Below, in pieces: positions 43,283 through 50,129 of a stretch of 50,129 nt of DNA. The number at the start of each line of letters is the position of its first letter. The first letter of the stretch is position 1. The position numbers and the translations under genes are program-made. Origin of the DNA: Dehalococcoidia bacterium (GTDB lineage: Bacteria > Chloroflexota > Dehalococcoidia > Lucifugimonadales > UBA1123); assembly GCA_009838465.1 (NCBI GenBank), contig VXRN01000066.1, positions 1 to 50,129 on the forward strand, written 5' to 3'. The notes under the pieces were generated by a model. The model did no database searches. It saw only the letters and a program-made list of their open reading frames with translations, and was not told the DNA's origin.

Positions 43283-44131
43283 ATGACCGAACAGCAATAC
43301 GCTCGTCCCGAGCTTCTGGCCTCCACGGAGTGGCTGGCCGAGCATCTCGACGATCCCAACGTGCGCGTCGTTGACTGCGACGAGTTTGAGCTCTATCTGC
43401 GAGCGCATATCAAGAACGCAGTGGGCATCCGCGTACACCATTACATCAAGCATCCGGACTACCCTTCCAATCCGACGCAGTACCCGCTGGTGGCCGAGCC
43501 GGACGTGATGAAGTCGCTCATGGAGGAGATGGGCATCGGCGACGATACGCTGGTGGTGGCCTACGACAACTCCGGCAGTCTCTACTCCACGCGCTTCTGG
43601 TGGGTCCTCAACTACTATGGGCATACGAACGTGAAGGTGCTGAACGGGGGCTGGAAGAAGTGGTTCGACGAGGGCAGGCCGACCTCGATAGACAGGCCGC
43701 CGGACGTGGGCAGCGTTACGTTCACTCCGAAGGCCGACGACTCGCTGGTATGCACGCTGGACTACGGCGTGTCCCAGGTCGGCAACGACGATACCGTATT
43801 CCTGGACGTGAGATCCGACGACGAGTGGGACGGTTCCAACAGCCGGGGCAACGCACGCGCGGGCAGAATTCCGGGCGCGGTACACCTGGAGTGGCTCAAC
43901 CTCATTACGGAGGACCGGCACAGGCTGTTCAAGCCGGCTTCCGAACTGAACGAGATGCTCACGGCGCTCGGGGTAACTCCCGACAAGAACGTAATAACCT
44001 ATTGACAGGGAGGCATCCGTGCGGCGCACGGAGTATTCACTCTCAGACTTCTGGGCTACGACAGGACTCGCAACTACGACGGCTCGATGGGCGAGTGGGC
44101 GAACCGGGAAGACACTCCCATGACGGTGTGA
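43283..44131 (+). CDS. Tandem-rhodanese sulfurtransferase with TGA at the catalytic residue (probable selenoprotein)
   Basis: This 282-residue protein has two rhodanese domains: an N-terminal inactive one (WLAEHLDDPNVRVVDCDEFE to about 130) and a C-terminal one (FLDVRSDDEWDG). The frame reads KNVITY, then TGA at 44003-44005, then QGGIRAAHGVFTLRLLGYDR and NYDGSMGEWANREDTPM to a normal stop at 44131. In relatives the residue here is the catalytic Cys (TYCQGGIRAAH). The 41 codons after the TGA are fully conserved, and a SECIS-like hairpin follows it. The likely product has selenocysteine at 241. A recent nonsense mutation is the alternative. ATG at 43283 follows a weak site. The arylsulfotransferase-like gene follows. 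Confidence 0.85.
44016..44032 (+). promoter_or_regulatory. Candidate bacterial SECIS hairpin
   Basis: UCCGUGC-GGC-GCACGGA is a 7-bp perfect stem with the apical loop GGC. The loop begins 17 nt after the UGA and has G in its first two positions, within the usual 16-37 nt range of bacterial SECIS elements. It lies inside the coding frame, as bacterial SECIS must. Confidence 0.7.
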
Positions 44132-44159
44132 AGCTAGTGTCGTCTCTATAAGTCGCAGA

Positions 44160-44184
44160 GGGCGCCCACAAGGGACGCCCCTAC
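44160..44184. repeat. 25-bp repeat after the sulfurtransferase gene
   Basis: Identical to 19008-19032, beginning GGGCGCCCACAAGG. Both copies follow a gene end by a few to about 30 bp and can form a GGGCG/CGCCC stem. Confidence 0.7.
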
Positions 44185-44210
44185 TGAAATGAGAAATCCG
44201 GGAACTCATC

Positions 44211-45332
44211 ATGGGTTGGTCAATACATCATCCTGTCGGACTTATATATTATTCCCCGATGCTTTCACACAAGGGATACACGCTCGTGTCGTCCAACACG
44301 GCCGACTTCGCCGTTCTGGTCGATATGGAGGGCCGCATCTGCCACAGGTGGGAGTATCATGGAGGCATCGCCTACGGCAAAGTGTTGCTCAATGGCAACC
44401 TGCTCATCCGCACCTCGCCCGACCCCGACTACGAGGAGACGCGCGGACTGGGCGGCGGGTCGGCCTCGCTGGTAGAGCTCGACTGGGACAGCGTAAAGGT
44501 CTGGGAATACGACGATCCCGCGCTTCACCACGACTACGAGCGTCTGCTCAACGGAAATACGATCTACCTGCGCTGGGAACCGATGCCCGCCGACCTGTCA
44601 GCGCGAGTGCGTGGCGGTTATCGAACACCCGAAGATCCGATAAACGTCCTGGGCGACACGATCCGGGAGGTGTCGCCGGATGGAGAGACGCTCGCCGAGT
44701 GGCGCACCTGGGAGAACCTCAGTATCGAGGATGACGTGATATGCCCGCTTGAGGGGCGGCGCGAGTGGACGCACGCCAACGCGCTCTCCAGCACAAGAGA
44801 CGGTGACTTCCTGGTGAGTTACCGCCAGACGGATACCGTGGCTATATTCTCACGCGAGACGGGCGAGGCAACTTGGAAGTGGGGCCCGGGCGAGATCAGC
44901 CACCAGCACAACGCGACCCAGCTTCCCGGCGGCAACATAATGATCTTCGACAACCACACACACGCCAGAGGCGGCGGAAGAGGTTCACGGATCATCGAAG
45001 TGAACCAGGAGAGCGGAGAGATCGAGTGGACTTACGAAGGCAGACCGCCAGTATCGTTCTACAGCTCGTACATAAGCGGGGCGGACCGCTTTCCCAACGG
45101 GAACACGCTGATATGCGAGGGAGCTCACGGTCGGGTCTTCGAGATAACGCAGGATGGCGACATCGTGTGGGAGTACATCAACCCGTTCTTCGCGCCCGAC
45201 CGTGAGGGGCGCAATCCGAGCAACGCCACTTTCCGGGCACACCGCTACCCGCCGGACTTTCCAGGATTCACAGACCGCGATCTCGACCCGACCCGCTACG
45301 CCAACCTGAACAGGACGCTAGGGCTGATGTGA
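44211..45332 (+). CDS. Arylsulfotransferase-like protein (ASST family)
   Basis: This 373-residue beta-propeller-type protein resembles arylsulfate sulfotransferases, which move sulfate between phenols. Supporting parts are repeated strands of the DxxGxxxHxW type (VLVDMEGRICHRWEYHGG) and HQHNATQLPGGNIMIFDNH, the family's conserved His-containing motif, then IIEVNQESGEIEWTYEG and FPNGNTLICEGAHGRVFEI. No signal peptide is seen, although many family members are exported. ATG at 44211 is the start; the ribosome site is weak. It overlaps the convergent metallopeptidase gene by 15 bp. Confidence 0.83.
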   Translation: MGWSIHHPVGLIYYSPMLSHKGYTLVSSNTADFAVLVDMEGRICHRWEYHGGIAYGKVLLNGNLLIRTSPDPDYEETRGLGGGSASLVELDWDSVKVWEYDDPALHHDYERLLNGNTIYLRWEPMPADLSARVRGGYRTPEDPINVLGDTIREVSPDGETLAEWRTWENLSIEDDVICPLEGRREWTHANALSSTRDGDFLVSYRQTDTVAIFSRETGEATWKWGPGEISHQHNATQLPGGNIMIFDNHTHARGGGRGSRIIEVNQESGEIEWTYEGRPPVSFYSSYISGADRFPNGNTLICEGAHGRVFEITQDGDIVWEYINPFFAPDREGRNPSNATFRAHRYPPDFPGFTDRDLDPTRYANLNRTLGLM

Positions 45333-46640
45333 GGCGTTCTGGGCCCTCATCTGCCCCAGTAGCGCCTCGAACTCCGCGGGGTTCGACACGTCTGATATGA
45401 CGGCGATGAACTCGCCGATGTCTGCCACGTATGAGCGCAGTTCGCGCATCTGCTCTCCCACCGGGCTGGTGGAGGCGGGACTGTCGGCATATCGGCCTCG
45501 GAAGGCGAAGTAGGCCTGGTTCAGCTTGCGGATGTAGTAGCCCCGCAGACGCAACTCCCACTGCCGCTTGCGCATGTACTCCTCGGCCTCCTCGACCTTC
45601 CCCTCCTCCAGAAGTCTCTCAGCCTCGATTCGGGTCTCGCGCATGAACTTGGTGAAGTTGGGATTGGACTTGTGCGCGGCCTCGTAGCGGCGAGCGTTCA
45701 CCGACAGGTCGCCTCCCATACGCTCGAAGGCTATGTCGCCTATCTCGTTTCCGGCGAGCGTGGCGGCGGTCTCGTTCAGCGTCGTCATCTCGTCAGAAGC
45801 GAAGTAGTTTCTGCCGAACGGATGGAAGAACCAGTAAGAGTGCAGCCACTCGTGCGCTACTGTCCTGACTATAGTGCGAGTCGTGTACAAGTCGTTCACC
45901 ATGTTCGGGAAAGTGGCAAGGCCGGCGAGGTCGTCCACATAGGCGGCGTAGTCCACTTCCTCGAAGACCCGCTTTTCGACCTCATCGCGCTCGAACGGCT
46001 CTATGTCCGGGTCCAGGAAGACAGCTCCCGTCATGTCAATTTTGTCGCGTGGTGAGATGACGAGCAGAGTGGGCGGTTCGCCGAATCGAATGTCCACCGG
46101 CGGCCAAATCACGCCTATGCGCGACTGGAGACCAAGAGTCGCGAGCACCGCAGCGATTTCAGCCTCGACGCTCTCCTCCGCCTCGGGCTGGAGTTTACGC
46201 TTCTGTGCAAGCAGCTCTCGAAGATATTCGTCCGAGGGCACGACCTGGCTGGTATCGGCCCCTTTGAAGCTCAGCAACTGAGACGCGCCTTCGATCCGTC
46301 GCTCCTCTTTTTTGGCGAGGCGCACTACTTTCAGGTATTCGTCGACAATCTCCAGGCGTTCCTCGCGAGTGGGCTTCTGTCCCGGCACAAGATTGATGAG
46401 CGAATGGACCCACTTCCTCGGGAAGTTAGCCGCCTCCCACTCCACCAGAGAAAACAGGTGCTCGAACGCAATCAGTTCCACCGGGGTGATCTTGAAGCTG
46501 TCCAGACGAGGGATGAACAGCGTCAGCAGAATGAGACCCAGCAGCAGCTTCCGCCACCACCTGAACCGGCGTCTGGGCCGGAGAGCATCCGTTTCTGTGA
46601 CGGTATCGTCCGTAGTGAGTTCCTCTGCATTCATATCCAT
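45318..46640 (-). CDS. Membrane-anchored HExxH metallopeptidase-like protein
   Basis: A short cytoplasmic N-terminus with RPRRRFRWWRK is followed by one transmembrane segment (LLLGLILLTLFIP). The long extracytoplasmic part contains VAHEWLHSYWFFHPF (zinc-type HExxH, His263 and His267) and ETAATLAGNE 23 residues later, whose Glu could be the third ligand, a gluzincin-like order. The C-terminal third is charged and helical. ATG at 46640 (440 residues) is preferred to GTG at 46685. I do not recognise the exact family. Confidence 0.68.
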   Translation of the reverse strand: MDMNAEELTTDDTVTETDALRPRRRFRWWRKLLLGLILLTLFIPRLDSFKITPVELIAFEHLFSLVEWEAANFPRKWVHSLINLVPGQKPTREERLEIVDEYLKVVRLAKKEERRIEGASQLLSFKGADTSQVVPSDEYLRELLAQKRKLQPEAEESVEAEIAAVLATLGLQSRIGVIWPPVDIRFGEPPTLLVISPRDKIDMTGAVFLDPDIEPFERDEVEKRVFEEVDYAAYVDDLAGLATFPNMVNDLYTTRTIVRTVAHEWLHSYWFFHPFGRNYFASDEMTTLNETAATLAGNEIGDIAFERMGGDLSVNARRYEAAHKSNPNFTKFMRETRIEAERLLEEGKVEEAEEYMRKRQWELRLRGYYIRKLNQAYFAFRGRYADSPASTSPVGEQMRELRSYVADIGEFIAVISDVSNPAEFEALLGQMRAQNASHQP

Positions 46641-46774
46641 CTTATTGTCATATACGAGAGTAAGACTTTCCAGAGCCTTGTACACACCCGATAGTGATAG
46701 AATTACACAGACGGCAGCCCTTGATGAAGTGGGCCCTCTACATTCCAGGAAATGAAAGCTCCCAGGTGAACGCC

Positions 46775-47902
46775 ATGCCTAAGACCACTGTTCTCATTAC
46801 GATTGATGGACTAGATCCCGAATACCTTGACGTTTGTGACGCTCCGAATCTGAGGGAGATGGCAAAGCGCGGGTTCCATGTTACCGCCAAGTGCATGATG
46901 CCGTCTGTGACCAACGTGAATAACGTGTCCGTGGTAACGGGGAAATATCCCACTGAGCACGGGATAAGCTCCAACTACCGCCTGGTCAGAGAGACGGGCG
47001 AGGAAATCTACATGGAGTCGGGCGAGTACGTCTTGGCCGAAACATTCTTCCAGCGCGCTAGCGAGATGGGGGCCACGACTATCCTTTCCACATCCAAGGA
47101 CAAGCTGAGGACGCTGCTCTCGGACGGGGCAACGGTAAGCATATCTTCCGAGCGCGCGCCAGACTGGGCTGTTGACGCGGTTGGAGAGCCGCCTCCGATA
47201 TACTCACTGGAAGTGAACGGCTGGGCAATACGCGCCGCCACGGAGGCAATGAAGCGCAGTCCGGCGGACATCGTTTACATTTCCACGACGGACTTCGCCA
47301 TGCACACCTACGCGCCGGAGGAGCCAGAGTCGCAGCAGCACATCAGCATCCTGGACAACGCAATTGGCGACCTGGTGGATGCGCATCCTGACGTCACGCT
47401 TCTTCTGACCGCGGACCATGGCATGAGTCCAAAGAGCCGAATGGTTGTGCTAGACGACATACTCTCGCGGCATGGAATCGCGGCCCAGGCCGTCCCGATC
47501 ATCAAGGACCGCTACGTCGTCCATCACAATAACCTGGGTGGCTGTATGTTCATCTATATGGACGCGGGCCAGGCGAACCGCGTGGAAGAAACCGCGCAAA
47601 TCCTGACAGAGACGACAGGAGTGGAGAGGGTTTACAGCCGAGCGGAGGCTGTCGAGGAGCTCAAGCTGAACTATGAGCGCATCGGCGACCTGGTGGTCAC
47701 TGGGGACTCGGAAACCGTTTTCGGCCCGAAGGAGTTGAGCGACTCCTGGAACGACACCGGCGCGGGCAGCGGTCTCCGCTCCCATGCCTCGCCTTACGAG
47801 CAGGATGTGCCCATCATCGGCTACAACGGAGACTTCAACGGGTTCGAGTTCGCCGAGAACCGCGATCTGGGCCGTTACGTCTTCGAGCGGGTATTGAAAT
47901 AA
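46775..47902 (+). CDS. Alkaline-phosphatase-superfamily enzyme, phosphonoacetate-hydrolase-like
   Basis: This 375-residue protein has TIDGLDPEYL (metal Asp11), MMPSVTNVNNVSVVTGKYPT (nucleophile Thr46), TTDFAMHTY and LTADHGMSPKS, with a final His in RSHASPYEQDVP. The SVTN-x-NN pattern is that of phosphonoacetate hydrolase PhnA, which cleaves a C-P bond using Thr and two zinc ions. Other nucleotide pyrophosphatase-type relatives share the fold. ATG at 46775 has AGGTGA 5 nt upstream and fits the family start. The retropepsin-like gene follows by 12 bp. Confidence 0.82.
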   Translation: MPKTTVLITIDGLDPEYLDVCDAPNLREMAKRGFHVTAKCMMPSVTNVNNVSVVTGKYPTEHGISSNYRLVRETGEEIYMESGEYVLAETFFQRASEMGATTILSTSKDKLRTLLSDGATVSISSERAPDWAVDAVGEPPPIYSLEVNGWAIRAATEAMKRSPADIVYISTTDFAMHTYAPEEPESQQHISILDNAIGDLVDAHPDVTLLLTADHGMSPKSRMVVLDDILSRHGIAAQAVPIIKDRYVVHHNNLGGCMFIYMDAGQANRVEETAQILTETTGVERVYSRAEAVEELKLNYERIGDLVVTGDSETVFGPKELSDSWNDTGAGSGLRSHASPYEQDVPIIGYNGDFNGFEFAENRDLGRYVFERVLK

Positions 47903-47914
47903 GGAGATTCGCAC

Positions 47915-48307
47915 ATGGGAAGAACTACCGCCACGGCCACTATAATAGGCTCCGATGGAGCGCGGGAGTATGAGTTCCTGGTTGATTCCGGATCTACTCA
48001 TATCGGCCTTCCTCAACAAGAAATTGACGAACTCGAACTTTCGCCGGTTCCGAACGGCGTTCTGCAAATTCTGACCGCCACGGGAATCGTAGAAAGGCAG
48101 TCGTACCGGGCCATTGGCGAGATAGACGGGCGGGGATTCGGGACGATGATAACCGAAGCGCCGATACCATTGATTGGCTATCATCTGCTGGAAAGCCTGA
48201 GATACCGCGTGAATCCGGTCACTCACGCGCTGGAGCGCATCCCAATTGACGAGCCAAGTCCGCCCTATTTGCTGATTCAGCAGTGCGAACACCAAAGGAA
48301 GGCTTGA
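47915..48307 (+). CDS. Retropepsin-like aspartyl protease domain protein
   Basis: This 130-residue protein has YEFLVDSGSTHIGLPQQEID (catalytic-type Asp24 in VDSGST) and a later PIPLIGYHLLESLRYRVNP, the landmarks of retropepsin-like proteases, with DSG in place of DTG. It starts 12 bp after the phosphonoacetate-hydrolase-like gene with a good AAGGAGA ribosome site, so it is probably co-transcribed. It is distinct from the protein at 37093. Confidence 0.78.
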   Translation: MGRTTATATIIGSDGAREYEFLVDSGSTHIGLPQQEIDELELSPVPNGVLQILTATGIVERQSYRAIGEIDGRGFGTMITEAPIPLIGYHLLESLRYRVNPVTHALERIPIDEPSPPYLLIQQCEHQRKA

Positions 48308-48366
48308 TAGTAAGCGCTCACCAGTCATGGATACCAATATTCAATAGAGAGCAACGGAGGATTAAC

Positions 48367-49143
48367 TTGGCCGACAAAAACAAAATCCTGCTGACCGGCG
48401 CAGCGGGGCGCATAGCTACGTTTCTCAGGAATGGGCTGGGAGACAAGTATGCCCTGACAGGCATCGACCGCATACCTGTGTCGGACCCGGGATTCGAGTC
48501 TCTGACTGCGAACCTGACCAACTTCGACGGGATACTGCCCGCTTTTCAAGGTGTTGACACCGTCGTTCATCTGGCCGCGGAGCCGAGACACACGCCCGAC
48601 ATCTGGTGGGACCTGCTACTACCGGACAATATCACCGCGACCGCCAACGTGTTCGAGGCGGCGCGCCAGGGAGGGGTGTCGCGCGTCATCTTCTTCAGCT
48701 CGATGCACGTCAACGGCTTCTACGAGCGGGACGAGCCTTGGATATCGATCGCCGAGGGGGAGTACGGCGATCTCGATCCGAACAAAGTATCCCTAGTTAC
48801 CCATGAGATGCCGGTCCGTCCGGACGGTCCTTACGCCGCGAGCAAGATCTTCGGCGAGTCTCTCGGACAGTACTACTCAGAGGAGTACGGGATTTCCGTA
48901 ATCTGCATCAGGCTCGGCACGATGAGCATTGAGGACGTACCCGGTGAGGACGCGCGCAGTTTCGTCAGTTGGCTGAGCAGCCGCGATCTCACCACTATGG
49001 TCGAACGCTGCATCGAGGTAGAGGACATCGGCTTCGACGTATTCTTTGGCGCGTCGGCCAACACATGGAAGATATACGACACGCCGCGCGGCTGGGAGGT
49101 TCTGGGCTACACCCCGCACGACAACGCGGAGACGTACAGGTAA
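48367..49143 (+). CDS. NAD-dependent epimerase/dehydratase (extended SDR)
   Basis: This 258-residue protein has a Rossmann N-terminus KILLTGAAGRIATFLRNGLG, VVHLAAEPRHTPD, a Ser region (VIFFSSMHVNG) and the active-site PYAASKIFGESLGQYYSEE (YxxxK). TTG at 48367 is chosen because GGAGG lies 6 nt upstream. An earlier start would overlap the retropepsin gene. The substrate, probably a sugar nucleotide or uronate, is unknown. Confidence 0.88.
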   Translation: MADKNKILLTGAAGRIATFLRNGLGDKYALTGIDRIPVSDPGFESLTANLTNFDGILPAFQGVDTVVHLAAEPRHTPDIWWDLLLPDNITATANVFEAARQGGVSRVIFFSSMHVNGFYERDEPWISIAEGEYGDLDPNKVSLVTHEMPVRPDGPYAASKIFGESLGQYYSEEYGISVICIRLGTMSIEDVPGEDARSFVSWLSSRDLTTMVERCIEVEDIGFDVFFGASANTWKIYDTPRGWEVLGYTPHDNAETYR

Positions 49144-49234
49144 GTACCATCCTTACATCCAACCTGACTGACAATCAACCTACGTTAGCGTTAGAATGGG
49201 GCACCAACTCACTACATATCCAGGAGAATTTAAC

Positions 49235-49993
49235 ATGGCATCAAATGGAAGAGTCGCGATTGTTACCGGAGCGGGAACGGGCATAGGCAAGGCGTCCGCG
49301 CTGGCGCTTCTTGGAGACGGGTACTCGGTCACGCTGTCCGGCAGGCGCCTGGCCCCACTCGAGGAGACGGTCGCAGAGGCTGGCGACGACGGCTCGCGCG
49401 CGCTGATAGTGCAGGCAGACGTCGGAGACCCCGACTCCGTCAAGAACCTCTTCGCAAAGACCAAGGAGGCTTTCGGACGTCTGGACGTGCTGTTCAACAA
49501 TGCCGGCACGGGCGCGCCTGCCGTCCTGCTCGAGGACCTTACCTATGACCAGTGGATGACCGTCGTGAACGCCAACCTCACCGGCACATTCCTCTGCACC
49601 CAGCAGGCCTTCCATATCATGAAGGACCAGGACCCGATGGGCGGCCGCATCATCAACAACGGCTCGATTTCGGCCTACGTGCCGCGCCCCAACTCCATAC
49701 CCTACACCGCCACCAAGCACGCCGTGACCGGCGCGACCCGCGCCACGTCCCTCGACGGGCGTAAGTACAATATAGCCTGCAGCCAGATAGACGTGGGCAA
49801 CGCCGCCACCCCGATGACACAGAGGATGAGCGTCGGGGTCCCGCAGGCGCACGGTGAGGTCAGGGTAGAGCCGACTATGGACGTCCAGCACGTTGCCGAC
49901 GCCGTTCTGCATATATCCAACCTGCCGCTCGATGCGAACGTCCAATTCATGACAGTAATGGCCACCCAGATGCCATACATCGGCAGAGGCTGA
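49235..49993 (+). CDS. Short-chain dehydrogenase/reductase
   Basis: This 252-residue classical SDR has the cofactor loop [20 protein letters not shown] (TGxxxGxG), [16 protein letters not shown] (catalytic Ser) and [16 protein letters not shown] (Tyr and Lys). It reduces or oxidises an alcohol with NAD(P)(H); the substrate is unknown. ATG at 49235 follows AGGAG with 8 nt spacing. An MFS transporter gene begins 8 bp after its stop, so the two probably share a transcript. Confidence 0.93.
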   Translation: MASNGRVAIVTGAGTGIGKASALALLGDGYSVTLSGRRLAPLEETVAEAGDDGSRALIVQADVGDPDSVKNLFAKTKEAFGRLDVLFNNAGTGAPAVLLEDLTYDQWMTVVNANLTGTFLCTQQAFHIMKDQDPMGGRIINNGSISAYVPRPNSIPYTATKHAVTGATRATSLDGRKYNIACSQIDVGNAATPMTQRMSVGVPQAHGEVRVEPTMDVQHVADAVLHISNLPLDANVQFMTVMATQMPYIGRG

Positions 49994-50001
49994 TTCAGTA
50001 C

Positions 50002-50129
50002 GTGCAGAAAGATAAGCCGAGCCGCTTCTTCTACGGCTGGGTGATTGTCGGGGTCATGGCCGCCTCTGGTGCGGTCAGCATGGCGATGGGGTCGCTCAAC
50101 TTCGGCCTGTTCATCAAGCCGATGGGTGA
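50002..50129 (+). CDS. MFS transporter, N-terminal part only
   Basis: The frame runs to the window end. It starts at GTG 50002 and encodes a short polar part then RFFYGWVIVGVMAASGAV and NFGLFIKPMG. This is the first transmembrane segment and following motif (FYGWVIV...FGxFxKPM) of oxalate/formate-antiporter-like MFS proteins. Only 42 residues are present, so the exact family is uncertain. It follows the SDR gene by 8 bp. Confidence 0.75.
   Translation, partial: MQKDKPSRFFYGWVIVGVMAASGAVSMAMGSLNFGLFIKPMG

Overview
The window looks like a bacterial chromosome segment, most likely from an uncultivated Chloroflexota lineage (Dehalococcoidia, SAR202-like). That is an inference from gene content: a deazaflavin (F420)-type reductase, a luciferase-like flavin/F420 oxidoreductase, CaiB/BaiF CoA-transferases, a CehA/McbA-type metallohydrolase, a DUF1461 membrane protein and many dispersed short G+C-rich repeats. 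No rRNA or tRNA gene was recognised. Most genes are metabolic or housekeeping, with small accessory genes scattered between them.

Layout. 1-4.0 kb: peptide-type ABC substrate-binding lipoprotein, release factor 2 (prfB, needing a +1 frameshift) and an F420-type reductase, all on the minus strand. 4.1-5.9 kb: lexA with promoter, palindromes and terminator, then a BtrH_N-like cysteine-enzyme homologue. 6.0-11.3 kb: CopA copper ATPase, a convergent SLC13-type transporter, then a YHS protein plus c-type cytochrome behind a palindromic operator. 11.4-13.8 kb: a HEPN-like pair and a complete IS256-family element. 13.8-24 kb: mutarotase-like protein, alpha/beta hydrolase, DUF1461 protein, MazG, MFS exporter, Nudix hydrolase, aldo/keto reductase and luciferase-like oxidoreductase. 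24-28.6 kb: a membrane protein, a 912-residue secreted protein with a phospholipase A2-like module, three evenly spaced DosR-like boxes and a stand-alone LuxR-type HTH protein. 28.8-34.4 kb: metallohydrolase, an alpha/beta hydrolase with a Cys nucleophile and a HEPN-like protein. 34.6-38.6 kb: an overlapping pair of CoA-transferases and a small retropepsin/DUF5678 cluster. 38.9-43 kb: carB and a DUF3800 protein. 43.2-50.1 kb: a tandem-rhodanese sulfurtransferase, an arylsulfotransferase-like protein, a HExxH metallopeptidase, a phosphonoacetate-hydrolase-like enzyme, a second retropepsin, two SDR dehydrogenases and the start of an MFS transporter.

The strongest unusual signal is at 43283-44131. 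The sulfurtransferase frame is interrupted by one TGA exactly where the catalytic cysteine belongs, the conserved C-terminus continues in frame, and a hairpin with bacterial SECIS geometry starts 11 nt after the TGA. This is best read as a selenocysteine-containing sulfurtransferase. Other signals worth attention are: a 12-nt perfect complementarity between the prfB ribosome binding site and its own frameshift site; three GGGAC-N4-GTCCC boxes at exactly 22-bp spacing next to a LuxR-type regulator; operator-like palindromes before lexA, the YHS/cytochrome operon and the luciferase-like gene; and two elements bounded by CTAGTAC ends that look like non-autonomous mobile DNA.
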